Source: Undaria pinnatifida
Taxonomy: Eukaryota > Sar > Phaeophyceae > Laminariales > Alariaceae
NCBI GenBank assembly: GCA_012845835.1
Contig: JABAKD010000010.1
Location: forward strand, 10,668,311 to 10,732,310
Direction of reading: 5' to 3'
DNA length: 64,000 bases
Positions 44,036 through 56,235 of this stretch are shown here, in pieces (the first letter of the stretch is position 1; every line of letters begins with the position of its first letter). The notes beneath the pieces were generated by a model that searched no databases, was not told the origin of the DNA, and worked only from the letters and a program-made list of their open reading frames with translations. The translations under genes and the position numbers were made by a program.

Positions 44036-44496
44036 TTTTTGAAATGCTTGAATCCCCTGGATTTTGTCAAGGCGAATGGGACACAGAGACACGTGACAAC
44101 CACGGCCAGTGTCGATCGCGCAATTGGCCTGTAGTCCGTGCTGCGGTGGTTGTTTCGGACGTCGTTCGTAATCGACTGTCGAAAAACTTTGTTCTGCCGG
44201 CAAACTCGTAGACCCCCGATCCCGTGTGGAAAACGCCGGACAAAGACATGCAATTTTCCTTTTCCTTTCATTTTCTTGTCTCTTGACCGCGTGCACCCGT
44301 ACTATATAATTGCCCCGTCCATAGTCATTCCTTTCTTTGGAACTGAAGTGGGACCTTCTCGATACTGGTCCTTGTACGTTCATCCCTGGTATATATACGC
44401 TGGTATATTATCATCCTCATATCTATCATAACGCACGTTTTATTTCTTTCTTCATACACATCTACTTTCCAGCTTCTGGACAAGCCGTGGCCACAG

Positions 44497-45110
44497 GGGT
44501 CCCTCCTCCCCCCCGGTTCTCGCCTTCAATTTTTATCGCGCATAGGGTTCAGTAATCCCGCTGCTCGTCGATTTTTCATCGAGTGTTGCTAAAAAGCTCA
44601 CGCTCCCGCGCTTTCCGCAAGTCAATTTGTGCACAAGAAAAAGTCCCCACGAATGTATACGAGTATGCACTCGGGTAGATTCGAACTCTCGAAACTGACC
44701 TATACCAGGCTCGAAGATAACCTGTTACGCCACCAGGGCGACCGGTACATACCACGATGGGAGTCGACGAGGGAAGAAAGGGCGTGAAGTCCTTTTCTCG
44801 CGATAATAAGGAAGGCACGCACCGTCGTAGAGGGGAGGAGGAAGAAGAGCCTGCTTAGTGACCCTGGGTCTGAGTTACGTCTGGGAAGGGAGAAAGAGAA
44901 GGAAACAGTGCGAAGATCATAATAGATGAAATGAGCAAAAAAACACGGTAGGGACTATTTTCAACGTAAACGCTGACGAGTTGAAAGCGCGAGAGCGTGG
45001 GTTGTTAGCAACGAATCGATGAAAATCGACGAGCATAAAAGCTGACGAGTGAGAAGGCTGAAACCTACCATGTGCGATAAAAATGAAGGCACGTACCGGG
45101 GGGGGGGAGG
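44497..45110. repeat. Diverged inverted repeat in intron 1
   Basis: 44,497-44,620 and about 44,985-45,110 are inverted relatives sharing C-run, CGCCTTCA.TTTTTATCGC, CTCGTCGATTTTTCATCGA-like and GCTCACGCTC.CGCGCTTTC-like parts. A third relative lies near 53,150-53,240. Confidence 0.7.
44672..44745 (-). repeat. tRNA-derived SINE head candidate
   Basis: Minus strand has TGGCGTAACAGG (box A-like) and GAGTTCGAATCTACC (box B-like) at tRNA spacing. T-stem pairing is poor and the acceptor arms do not pair, so not a working tRNA. Confidence 0.5.
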
Positions 45111-45359
45111 AAAGACAAGTATGACCACGGCTTTTGTCCAGAAGGTCGCTGAGGACAACACCTCTTATGGGATGAGCCAAAGAGTGAAAAGTGATTATTA
45201 AAAAAGAAAAAAACGTAAACCTACAGAAAATGGTGTGCCCCATGACAAGATGGCCAACTGACCCACTGATCTGTCCGGCTTCATCTGCTAATCATGGCTC
45301 GCCGTGTCATACCTTTATGGTTTTGGCGTTGCAATGAGCCCTCTCTCGACCCTCCCTGA

Positions 45360-45745
45360 TCATGTGTACTCTCATCAGGAGGTATCAGATCATCATGTCA
45401 CCTTTGTTGCGACTGGTTCATGCTCCCATTGATTTCACAAACAGAATATGGCAAGGGGGCGAGCTGATCCAACGTACTCGTCCAAACTCCTGATAGATCA
45501 GGGCAGATCGTGTCATGGATACCTGAGTGCCCTTCGTAGCGACCAGGTCATGCCCCCATTGATTATACAGACAAGAGCAAGGTGCCAAGCTGATCCAACG
45601 TACTTGTACTCCCATCAGATCAGATCAGATCATACCCTACGATTCGTAGATACCCGTGGTACTCTCTTGTTTGCGACCATTCATGCGCCTATTGATTATG
45701 CATACGTATGTATACGATAAAGGGCAAAATGGCATGCTGATCCAA
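45360..45745. repeat. Three diverged ~130-bp tandem units
   Basis: Units at about 45,409, 45,539 and 45,673 each contain GCGAC...TCATGC.CC.ATTGATT and GCTGATCCAAC. Confidence 0.85.
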
Positions 45746-45775
45746 CCACCCCGCTCGCCTTTTGTCCCCCCGCAA

Positions 45776-45937
45776 TCAAAGATGTCAGGAGACGCCACTT
45801 TACCCCTTGACCGACGGCACATTTCCAATAATGTACCTTGACTGACGGCAAACTACTAGATTTTAGTCTGGAAATATCGGTTTGACATCCTTGACCGCTT
45901 GACGTTTTCCCTTGACTGACCGTCTCCTGACATCCTT
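45776..45937. mobile_element. MITE candidate, ~160 bp
   Basis: Terminal inverted repeats CAAAGATGTCAGGAGACG and inverse CAAGGATGTCAGGAGACG, 17 of 18 identical, with CTTGAC.GACGG motifs inside. No clear target-site duplication. Confidence 0.6.
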
Positions 45938-45969
45938 GCTCGCCGTACGCGTTTGTGATTGGTCCGCAG

Positions 45970-46046
45970 GTTTACGAAAAGAACCTGCACGACACGATGG
46001 CAGAATTCCCGGAACTGAGGAAGCAGCGGAGGCTCGATTACTACAG
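45970..46046 (+). CDS. Host gene, exon 2
   Basis: Bounded by acceptor GGTCCGCAG and donor ACAG/GTCAGG. 77 nt, phase 0 in and phase 2 out, encoding VYEKNLHDTMAEFPELRKQ then RRLDYY plus AG of the next Arg codon. The exon is short, rich in charged residues and probably helical. It sits between a ~160-bp MITE candidate ending at 45,937 and another beginning 22 bases after its donor. No domain recognised. Confidence 0.65.
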
Positions 46047-46068
46047 GTCAGGAGCTACAGCAGCCCTA

Positions 46069-46337
46069 TGTAGGGGTCCCCCAGTCAGGCGGTTGTGTGC
46101 CAGAGCGATATGACCGCTTTATTGGGGGAAGCCGACTTATTCATATCCAGGTTTTGTGTACAATTCTCCAGTCGCGCAAAGCAATTTTGACCGCCTTATA
46201 TCGGGAGACCGCCTTATACCGGGAGACCGCCATATACCGGGAGACCGCCTTATACCGGGAGACCGCCTTATACCGGGAGCCCGCCTTATGCCGGGAGACC
46301 TCCTTCTTTAGACCGCCTTGTTGGAGGACCCCTACTG
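46069..46337. mobile_element. TA-flanked MITE with an 18-bp internal array
   Basis: Ends TGTAGGGGTCCCCCAGTCAG and inverse CAGTAGGGGTCCTCCAACAA followed by matching AGGCGGT; both sides flanked by TA. The interior holds six 18-bp units of GACCGCCTTATACCGGGA at 46,189-46,296. TA flanks and CAG ends suggest a Tc1/mariner or pogo relationship. Confidence 0.65.
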
Positions 46338-46501
46338 TACAAACTAATGTTGCGAGCGAAGCTAGTTTCTAACTTGTGACGACGGCGCCGAGAAACCGTG
46401 CTCGTTTCCAGCCCCTCGTGCCGAAATCTCGGTGTCCTTTGTTTCGTCCGACGACCATGATACGTTTTAGAGAGGTCAGGCCTCCTAAAATTGAAATCTA
46501 A

Positions 46502-47016
46502 CAAGGGTGTGTTTGGTAAGGTATATACTCTGCGAGTACCCGGGTTATTGTTGTTGTCGTTGTTTTGTCGTTGTTGTTGCTGTTCCCGCGTTGACTCGCA
46601 TAATCGAGTTCGTGGTCACAGGACAGGCCGCAGTCATTCCGGGTATATACACCAGGGAACCCGCAAAGTATATACCCGAGTACCTCCACTGGAAATCATA
46701 TGTTGTACCCGGGTATATACACCCGGACACCCGCAGAGTGTACACCCGAGTATCGCCAGTGGCAATCAAATATTATATACACCCGGGTACCGGCAGAGTA
46801 TATACCCGAGTATCGTCAGTGACAATTAGATGTGGTACCCGGGTATAATACATCCGGGTACCCGCAAATATACCCGAGAATCATCAGTGGTAATCAGACG
46901 TGGTACCCGGGTATATACTCCCGGGCACCCGCAGAGTACGTACTCCAGTATCACCAGTGGCAATCAGATGTGGTAACCGGGTACCCTAGAGTATCTACCC
47001 TACCAAACAAACCTTG
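46502..47016. mobile_element. TIR element filled with ~68-bp repeats
   Basis: Left end CAAGGGTGTGTTTGGTAAGG and right end inverse CAAGGTTTGTTTGGTAGGGT. The interior has 5-6 diverged units with CCCGGGTATATAC, CACCCGCAGAGTA and ACCCGAGTATC.CCAGTGGCA. A partial copy of the right end recurs at about 47,150-47,205. Confidence 0.7.
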
Positions 47017-47204
47017 GCTGTGTAACTTTTGGAGAGGTCTCCAACATGAAATCTAGGTTATTCGCGGGCGGTTGCGGTGCGTACCCACCTGGTATGGGCT
47101 TTGACGGTGTGTACCTTTTTTCAATACCCGAGTATCACCAGTAAAACTCAGATGTGATACCCGGGTGCCCTAGAGTATACCCGGTATACCTAACTAAACA
47201 AACC

Positions 47205-49344
47205 TTGTTATGTACACGTTTTGACACGTGGGACAGATCATCGGTCATTTACTTGATCTAGATCCTTCAGGAACATCTGTATGGTCTAGCTCATGTTACC
47301 TGATGGCAGCCGTGCGATCTGCATGATCTAGCACATGTTTCCTCGGTTGGATATGAGCTCCACATCAACAGATACTGCGCAGCATTTCTTAACGGCAGCT
47401 ATGGGATCTACTGTAGGTGATCTAGACGATCTAGATTATCTAGATCGTGATCTATCAGCGGTGAGCACTTTTCCTCCACGGAGTCATCCCACGCTGGCTA
47501 GGGGTGCAGCAGATTCTAAGAATTTTCCGAGCTCCTAAGATGAGGAGCTAGCTGAAACATCTCACCATCACCCGCAACATGACTTCGAAGGCGTTCCTTC
47601 GCGCAATCCGACCAACATGTCTGCGCGCTAGTCCGAAAGCCAAATGCACTCGTAAAATTAGCTTGCTATCCGACAGTTCCCACACGTCAGAGGCTCAACT
47701 GATCAGAAACGTTTCGCCCGAAAAGTGTAACCTTGCCGTGGTATGACTCAGTATATCTATCCGAGTGCGCTTGCGGCACGTATACCTACCTGGTATGGGC
47801 TCCGACGGTGTGCACTTTTGTTTTTTGCGGTATGTATCTTGTTTTAGGGCCGTCGCAGTCTATACCTTGCCTGGTAGGTGTTATTCGTGCTCCTGGAGTT
47901 AGGCCATATAGTTGGGCCATATATACAGCTTCCCCGATATTTTAGAAGTTGATGTACGTACAGTATATACAGCGGCAGTCCAGCAGTGTTGATGCTGGGT
48001 ATATATATATTAATACTTGCGGACTTTTTTTCAAAAATACCCTGCGGTAGATGAGGAAAATAAAGCGTAGGCTCGCCACACTTCCACGGTTTTTCGTACA
48101 TGTTGGGTCTCCAAGCATCCAACATCTGACTGCCTGTGGGCAAATACGATGTACTTGGTCCTTGTCCGCAGCTCGAGAGTAGTGTGGGGAATCGCCCTCG
48201 CGGGGACGGTTCGCTCTCTTCCCGTCGTGTTGGAGAACCGTAAGGAAGTGGTATTCCCGTCACCACGTGTACAGCACGAGTACGATGAGGACTTTTTGTA
48301 CGGGCGACTCTTAAATGCAGTAAATTTTGCGTGGAGAAAAATAAATGGACAAAAGGTGGATTTTCAACCGGCAAACCAAAAAATCAGCAGCTGTTCCGTG
48401 CGCGGTCTTTTTATCATGGTTTTGTTTTTTTTTCGTTCATACGTATGGGAATCAGCCATTTCAGAACAGGTACTCTTTTTGTGTTGTTGAGCCAGATTTG
48501 AACTCCACGACGAGTGATCCACGCTAGGATGGGCAATCATTCCCCTTCACCACCTCGTCGCAGAAAGTGCACGGAATGAGGAACGGAAACAGAGAAGCCC
48601 CTTTTCATGGAGCATCAGCGCCTGTATCCACTGCTGTTTGCTCTTTAAAGTAAAAAAAAGTCACGCTGGATTGTTTTGATCGTCGTACGATTCGAAATTG
48701 TCCCTTCGAGGAGACGAAATTGCTTTGCCTAGCGAAGTTCGAGTCCGAACCAACGCATCGGTTTGCTGCTATACGTATCCTGCTCTACTGCTGTACGTAA
48801 CACATAGCCACACCAGCGGCACACCACTTAAGGGTATGCCACACGCGCATAATGGTGATGCTGCCTGCTGTTGCTTGTGCTGCTGGGCACGGTTGTAGCC
48901 TTTTCTGTGTTGCCTGCATTTTCATTGTTGCCTACTCATGGTCGCGTGGGGGAAGAAGCACAAAATTGATTATCGCAAGTATAAATAACCATTGATGAAA
49001 AGGTCTTGAATCCAAACGATCCTAACATTTTCGTCCATAATGGCAATGCCGCCCACAACAGCAGCAAAAGACAGGTTGTCGATTACAGCTACGAAGGAGG
49101 CCTCGAAAAAAACAACCAGCCACAGTAGAATGGTGCAGATGGATGCGCCACACACGCACGGTGTTGCCTGCTGGTGCTGCTGGGCGGCAGTTTTTTAGCG
49201 TTTTGCTCTCTGCGTGTTAGCTGTGCTCATGGCTGTCATGATAGGGCAAAAAACATATCGAATGTTTTCCTCTGGGTCTGGTACGCGCGTATGATGTGCA
49301 CATATTTTTTGGGTCTTCATGAAAGAGATGGGTAAATCCAATCC
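47205..49344. other. Intron 2 sequence, mostly unassigned
   Basis: 47,240-47,460 is rich in GATCTAG motifs. At 48,482-48,545 a minus-strand tRNA-like stretch has GGTGAAGGGGAATG and GAGTTCAAATCTGG but no proper fold. 48,045-48,085 shares a 30-base phrase (AAAATAAAG...CTCGCCACAC) with 61,395-61,430. Confidence 0.35.
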
Positions 49345-49442
49345 TGGGGGGGATGCGGAAACCCAATCCCAGGGGAGATGCGGAAACCCAATCCCCGGGG
49401 AGATGCGGAAACACCATCCCCGGGGATGTTGTGGAAACCCGG
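49345..49442. repeat. 25-bp tandem repeat, about four units
   Basis: GGGGAGATGCGGAAACCCAA-type units at about 49,352, 49,377, 49,402 and 49,425. Confidence 0.9.
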
Positions 49443-52439
49443 GGATTTGCCTTATCCATGCCCGAGGCCCAAAAAGTTTGAAAGGCTCGCCACGCGCGAC
49501 ACACTTCACGGATCGCGCCCAAACCTCCGGCAACGTGACCCCAACGGCCGAACTGTGCCCACCCCATCCGACGTTTCGGACAAAGGTGCGAGCACGAAGA
49601 GATGTGTCCGAAAAAAAGAAGACAATTATACGTATACATGGTAGTAGCCGTTTCGTGTTCAGCGCCCAGCAGGTTTTAAACTACGTAACACAGAGCGCGA
49701 TTGTTGTTTTATCCATAGAGGTGCACTTGTTAAGCCCTTTAGAGCCCCCAAATCCCTCCCTATACTAACTTCAAGTAAATTTGTCCCCAAAACGGGTTTC
49801 CAGTTGTAAAGGGGTTGAGGTACGGCCTTGAAAGGCCTGCAATTGTCTGATTTGATAGGTAATTGACCGTTTTCGTATGATAGGTTGGCGTTTTATGTTC
49901 GGGGTAGTCAGGAAATATAATCGAGGCATGCGCCTCGAGTTTTCAGATGCTATCCGGGGCTCTGTGGAAATAATCAAAAATGCTGCTTCTCTACTACTAC
50001 GGCTAAGAAAGTGAGTACTCGCCAAAGACCTGCTTAATAGGCAGGCCTGCAGAGGACACACTGTGTCCCCGCCCAATTCCTCAACACTATGGCGTCGTCA
50101 GCTTTTATTTTGCCTTCTGAGGGTGGCTGGCTGCTGGAGCTCTATACAGTACCCACCCAAATACCGATCTATGATATGGAGAGAAAAATAAAAGTCCGGC
50201 CCGATACGCAATGCCATGGTCTACATCGTAGGCATGCAACGATACATGTTTGCAAATAGAAAAAAATGTATTGAAATTCCGAAATTCCGACGATTTTTGG
50301 GTTAAGAAGGCCCGTCATTAAGATTTTTGCCTTGATACCTCTATTATAAGACGCGTGAAAAAAAAACAAATTTAGTCCCCGGCGAATGTCCACGCCGTTT
50401 TTTCGATTCAGACCGTGGAATTTTGCACACCTCTTCTATGTGCCATTGCGAAGACCTCACGTGTCGTTTTTTTTTTCTTTTTGGTGATTTCTGATTTTTC
50501 GTCAGTTGAGAATTTTTTGGAAAATGTGGCCCACCTTAGACCAATTTTTTTCTGCAAAAAAAAAGAAGAAAAAAACCCGGAGGTCAGGCCTCGGGATGGG
50601 CATGTAGAACACGTGTGCAGCATTTCATGGTCCATCTATCAAACACGGCGTGGACATATGAACTTTTGTACGTAAACATGAGTAAGATACGCTATTTGCT
50701 TCAAATTACTTGGTTGTAGTGCAGATCCAGTTTTTTCGCTAGATGCTGCTTGATGTTGAACACTGGCAGGTCACACCTTCGATTTTTTGCGCGAAAATCT
50801 GTACAGACATGCCTTGGAGTACCTCCAACCGGTTCGTGCAAAATGCGGCGCAATTATTTTTCTCTCCTCCGCTTGGAAAAAGCCTGAATACTATTGAAGA
50901 ATGTGAATGCCTGCCATTGGTCGATACGAGTTTTGCTCCTAAAGACAGCCCGTGGCCGTTACAAAAGAACTGACCATGTCACCCTCTTACCCTCTACCAT
51001 TCGTCATGGAGGTCAGTACGATACCAAATATTCACCCTTTGACTGGATGTTGCGAGCGGCATTCGCCGGAGAGAGTTTTTTTTTTTTCTTGTGCGTGAGC
51101 CAGCCTGTACGGTAGATCTACTGTAGGTCTATAGATAGAGCTCTCTGGTTTAGGAAAACCTACGGGACGAGTATAACAAGCGAGAAGACAACCACCGTGC
51201 GACGATTATTTTCTCCGTTAGACGGTTTCTACGATATAGAGATACTCGTAGGCCTTTTTTTTTTGGGGGGGGGGAGGGGACAAAATCTAAGTGACGAGGG
51301 AAGAATCCCTTCTTGAAACCGAAAAAAACTCGTGTCGGAATTTTCAGTGTTATTTTGCAATACCAGGTACGAGTATGATTTTTTTGTATACCTACAGTAG
51401 GCCATAAGTTTGTTCACACGGGTTTTTGCGCACTATTTTTTTTCCTCGAGAATGAGCTTTTGAGTAAGAGGTGTAGAGTTAGCACCCCCAGTTCGCAAGG
51501 GACCTCAGAAAGGAGGAAAAAATGGTGCACCTCCGGCATAGGAGCAGGTAAGGGTTTGTTGGCATCATATGATACGGGTTGCACGTTAATTTTTCTTAAA
51601 AAATAATAAGTGTTTCGGGTGGGAGGTGTAAAGCTAGCTATTAATAGCTCCTCCGCTGTACTCGTCTTTTTTGGTTTGCTTTGTTGAGTGTCCTCTCTCG
51701 GTCCTCTTTATAATCATGTTTTCCCCCCCCCGCTAGTTCCACCTGTATTGCCGATCAAAACGAGCAGTTGAAAGAACCTCTGAGGGAGAAGAAAACTGTT
51801 GCGCCTCTAGCTTGGTAGCAGGTGTCCAGTAGCAGAAGGAGGGGCGCAAAAGGAACAACGGAAATGGCGGCTTCGCAAAGTTTGGCTCGTGGAAACTCAC
51901 AATCGCCGGACTCTGTTGTTCTTGTTTTGCCAACATCATTTGTTGTATACCTTCCTTACCCATGGGTTCGCTCATAAGGGTTGCACGTTATTTTTTTTTG
52001 TTGCCTCGAAATATTTATTTTAGCTACACCTCTCCAGCGAGGAACGAGCATCAGAAAGAAAAAAAATGTTGATATGCGCCTCCAGCGTAGTCTCCTCGGT
52101 TGTCCGGTAATGAGCAGGGGCACGAAACTAACGAACGAAACAACGGAAATGGCGGCTTTCTCAAAATATATCGTCGAGATGTAAACATCTTCTTTGGGCA
52201 CATCGCTCGGCGTTCTCGTTCTCCGCCTTTTGTCAAGGAAGAAATACAGCTTGGGCGTTTTGGTATTTCCGTCCCGGGAAGGTGTGATCTCACAGTAGCT
52301 TGACTGCCTGCTTGCCTTTTGGCGGTGTTCTCGCCCCACTGCTAAATCGTACCAGGTATAAATAATGCCAGGTACCAGATAAAGTATAAAACCAAATATA
52401 TTGTAGTTCGGTTTTTGAGGTGGTCCGCATTTTTTTTTG
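49443..52439. other. Intron 2 sequence with diverged repeats
   Basis: 49,732-49,810 repeats 43,893-43,980. Between 51,430 and 52,330 phrases such as GGGTTGCACGTTA.TTTTT and ACAACGGAAATGGCGGCTT recur, so this part is a decayed tandem repeat of some 300-400 bases. No gene supported. Confidence 0.45.
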
Positions 52440-52560
52440 CTTTTGTCAAATTTTCCGGGTCGGAGCCTTAGGCTTAGCCTTGGGCTTAGACTTAGCCTGG
52501 TTTAGAGTCGGATTTGTAGGGTTAGGGTTGGGCTTAGGCTCAGGGTTGGATTGGGTCGAA
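52440..52560. repeat. Degenerate telomere-like tract
   Basis: CTTAGGCTTAGCCTTGGGCT and then TAGGGTTAGGGTTGGGCTTA: short TTAGGG/TTAGGC-like units with variable spacing, inside intron 2. Confidence 0.55.
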
Positions 52561-53764
52561 GCCTTCTCGTGGTTCGTACCAATAAACACACATGATCACA
52601 CAAGAAAACAGGCTAGAAAAAAAACTACAAAGCGAAATGTATGTGGTGCTCTATTTAGTATGATTGTGGGGCGAGACCGGGCGAAGGCGCCTCGAGGTGT
52701 TATCATGGCGTGTTATGCGTATTATACGGTATTACTTGTGAGCTATGATGGGAGTCATGTACTACTAGAGCAGGGTGCAGTGGACTGCGAGTGTACGTAT
52801 AGCGTGTGCGTGCCAGGTCCGTGCCACCTGTGACTTGGTCAGCTTGTGCGAGGGCTTGCGAGGTTGTTTCTTCGTTTCTGTTTCTCGATCAATCTATCTA
52901 CAAGCACTATTTTGTATATTTTTTCCCGCGCGACTTTGAGGCTTTTTACTGCCTGTAGGTTGTCTCTCTCGCTCTGTTATCGATCGCCCGTCACAAACCT
53001 TTTGTGTTCACACAACGCCCAGAAAGTAGTGTGTTCGTACTTTTTTCTTTTTTCCTTTCTGACCATCCCATCTATTATCTTCGCACTTTTTCTTTGTCCT
53101 TCTCCCTCGCTAGACATAACTCTGACCCGGGAGGGGTCACAAACAGGCTCTTCTCCCCCCTCCCCACTACGGCACGCGCCTTCGTTTTTATCGCGAGAAT
53201 AATTCAGCACGTTCTTCGCTCGTCGACTCGCGTCAAATATTGCATACTAGTCCAAGGCATTCCTGCGGTAATATCCACACTCGGGGAGGACGATAATGCA
53301 CAGCCAGCTGCAGTATCTATATCTTATCATGCCGTTGGTTTTGTGCGCGGTGACTTTTGACGGTCTGTCGCGTGTGCACGTGTGTTTTATTTCCACGCGT
53401 TTCGTGCTGCCCAGCAAAGACGAACGGTCCCGTCGCGCCTCTGTCGGGCTGCATTCGACGTTTGGCTAATTTGACGTCTTATGGATCGCGGTTTGGGCCC
53501 GCTGCCTTCTAGTAGTACATACATGTCAATAGCGGTACCGATTCATGATCTACACCCCCCTCATATATTAATATGTGATGCATGCAGGTGTTTTGTAGAT
53601 TTTTTGGCGCTGAGCCGGTTTGTCATACCCAGCGATCGCTGGTCGATACGCAGGCGCTGTCGAAACGTGGAGAAACGCGCTGCGCAGCTTGCTCGTAGAA
53701 CGTAGAACAACGTTCGGTAATTACAACTGAGGTATTTGATGGCTGCATAATATCTTTTGGCGGC

Positions 53765-53943
53765 TCTCCGAGTATTTTTTATTTTATATTTTTTATTCAT
53801 GTATTTGTTTATTTATTCATTTATTTATTTATTTGTTTATTTGTTTATTTATTTGTTTGTTTGTTTGTTTGTTTGTTTGTTTTTTTGTTTATTTATTTAT
53901 TTATTTATTTTATATTTATTTATCTATTTATTTATTTATCTAT

Positions 53944-54014
<71 letters not shown>

Positions 54015-54120
54015 TTCATTTATTTATTTATTCATTTATTTATTTATTCATTTATTCATTTATTCATTTAGTCATTTATTCATTTATTCATTTATTTATT
54101 TATTTATTTATTTGTTTATT
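53765..54120. repeat. TTTA tetranucleotide microsatellite
   Basis: About 350 bases of TTTA with TTTG and TTCA variants; the purest block is 53,941-54,015. It ends about 190 bases before host exon 3. All three plus frames are open because the unit has no stop on this strand. Confidence 0.97.
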
Positions 54121-54311
54121 TTCTGTCTGTGGTGATACTGATATATTAACGATTGTATATATTTTATCAAGCTTTTGAAGTATTTTCGAGTACTTGTGCA
54201 CTTATTTTTTATGTGTGCAGACCGCGGCCGCTCTAACGTTCGTCCCCTCCCCCCCCCCCCCCCCGTCGCCACCCTATGATGCTTATTTTCGCTGTTCGTG
54301 TAAAAAAACAG

Positions 54312-54363
54312 GGTGTTCAAGCTAATGCACGAGAATGACAACGCTAGGGAGCGTCGCAGGAAG
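54312..54363 (+). CDS. Host gene, exon 3 (micro-exon)
   Basis: 52 nt between acceptor AAAAAACAG and donor AAG/GTGTGT. The first base completes the Arg codon begun in exon 2, then VFKLMHENDNARERRRK follows and the exon ends in phase 0. Strongly basic end. The acceptor has a poor pyrimidine tract, the weakest splice signal in the model, but phase agreement on both sides supports it. Confidence 0.55.
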
Positions 54364-54526
54364 GTGTGTTGTGTCTTGTTCTGTGTGACCAAGGCTACGA
54401 TGATACTTTGGCACCGCAGTCCCGACATGTGGACAAAGCTCTTGGAGTTAGACTAGGAACATTTTGGGAGTTGGAAACGGGATCAGGGGGAGGTGGGGGA
54501 TAGTTTTGTGACCGTTTTTTTCAGTA

Positions 54527-54700
54527 CAGTTGGGTACTCCGATTTAAGAGCGCTCAGGATAAGAGCGTTCGGGAGTTAAGAGCGGCATGCCCCGCCTATG
54601 CTAAAAGCTATGTATTTCCCGCTACGGATAAGAGCAGTGTCTAGTTAAGAGTGCTTGGTTTGGCTTAAATCGGGGCGCTCTTCAATCGGGGTACCCACTG
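54527..54700. mobile_element. pogo-like MITE, 174 bp
   Basis: Ends CAGTTGGGTACTCCGATTTA and inverse CAGTGGGTACCCCGATTGAA, both continuing AGAGCGC. Flanked by TA on the left and TG (probably mutated TA) on the right. The interior repeats TAAGAGCG several times. Confidence 0.7.
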
Positions 54701-55633
54701 TGTCGTAGCCTCGGTGGGTCTTGTGTTGCTCTCGATCCGTGTGGTGCAGGAGAAACCTGCCTGGCGCCTAGCGTGCCTCTTTTAACTTTTTGGGGGCCCG
54801 TGTTTAGTGTCCACAAAATACAACGATAACGATTGCAATAAATTTTAAGCGCCTACCAGTAGCGCGATCGCGCAGCAAGCAGTACGGGTAGGATCATGCT
54901 GCCGGCGTCCGTCACGTACGAGCCTTTGCATTGTTGTCGCTCGTACAGCATTTTTTTTTTTTTGTCGTCGCCAGAACGGCGGTGGCCGACGCCGCAATCG
55001 TCGATTTTCGTCGTCAATGAAATTCACTCTGAGGTCTCAAAGGGGGTTGGTTACGCGAACCCTTGTACGCGCCGCTTCTAATATCACACAGATTATTTGC
55101 CACTAGTTTACCCCCAAAACGTTGCTCCGGTGCTTCGTTTTTTTATAATAATAGCATTCGCTGCAAGAAATCGTGGTATTTTTCGTACCAGCATGCACTG
55201 CTGCTGCTGCAGTTGTTGACGATTATTTGAACATGAAAACCGCATGTTTAAGCTGCGGATCTTCGTTCTCGACTTTGTTGAGACTGAGACCCGGTCCCAA
55301 ACCGCTTGTTGTTCTTGTTCTCACGTTCACCTCTTAGTGAAAAAAAAAATAGAGTCCGTGGTCACGCAAAGGTGCTGGAGCCCTGGGAAGATTCGAAAAA
55401 ACATAATGAAACAAAATCAGCCTGGAAACACTACGCTTTCCTACCCAACACTGATTGTATACAGTATGTGGATGACATATGATACCCCGCTGCGGATCTT
55501 CCTTCTGTATTCCGTTGAGATCCGGTCCCAAACCACCGGTGTGTGTCATGAATGTCATACAGATGGTAGTCGTTGGTCCCCTGGTAAGGCGCCGGTGGTG
55601 TGCGAGAGCAATACCGCATATGCCGCCCCCCTT

Positions 55634-55980
55634 TTGATCAAAATCAGGCCCCCACGTCCTTAAAAACTCCGCCCTCCCCTCACCGGTTATTCGACTTACA
55701 GTATTCACTTGATAAACTGATGCATTCCCCTCCACAGCTGTCAGATTTTGTCCCCCTCAGAAACGGATTTTATAGTTTCCGTGCACAGACTGCCTAACAT
55801 CATCCTGTTGACCCTGATAGCTACACTCTTCAGTTGCAAGGGGAGTCGCCGACCTATATCCTTAATGAGGACATACAACCCGTAATATGCGCGATCGGAG
55901 TATCACACACAGCTTGCAAAGATAAGTTTCGACCAAATATTCGATCTCACAGCTGGAGTGTATTCTTTTTTTTATAATAT
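55634..55980 (+). mobile_element. R1 interspersed repeat, copy i
   Basis: Near full core from TTTTGATCAAAATCAGGCC to TTTTTTTTATAATAT, very close to copy d. Confidence 0.88.
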
Positions 55981-56235
55981 GACAGTGTATAACACACCCC
56001 CTCGGATGAAGTGCTGAGCCGGTTTCCTCCGAAACCAGCGCGGCACGAATAACATCGGTGGCGGCTTTGGGAGGATGTCGTCCAGATCTTTCCATAGAAG
56101 TGTCGCTCGGCGTTTAGACTCTGCCGGTGGTCGAGAAATCGGAATACGAAACTCGTCCGAGGGGGTGTGCGGTGTGCTATACACGGTCACATACGGTATG
56201 ACCGCCGTAATGGGGGAACCCGCCTTGTCCATAGT

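Noticed and set aside
43493-44383. 296-codon minus-strand frame with a long Ser run
   Set aside because: The run is translated CTG repeat and the rest has no motif; it is antisense to the host gene's intron.
44672-44745. tRNA gene on the minus strand
   Set aside because: Box A and B are present but the acceptor and T stems do not pair.
47335-47460. Host exon ending at a GTGAGC donor
   Set aside because: The sequence is made of GATCTAG repeats, and no phase-compatible acceptor was found.
48482-48545. tRNA gene on the minus strand
   Set aside because: Box B-like sequence present but the stems fail to pair.
53757-54178. Three overlapping frames rich in FIYL
   Set aside because: Translation of the TTTA microsatellite.
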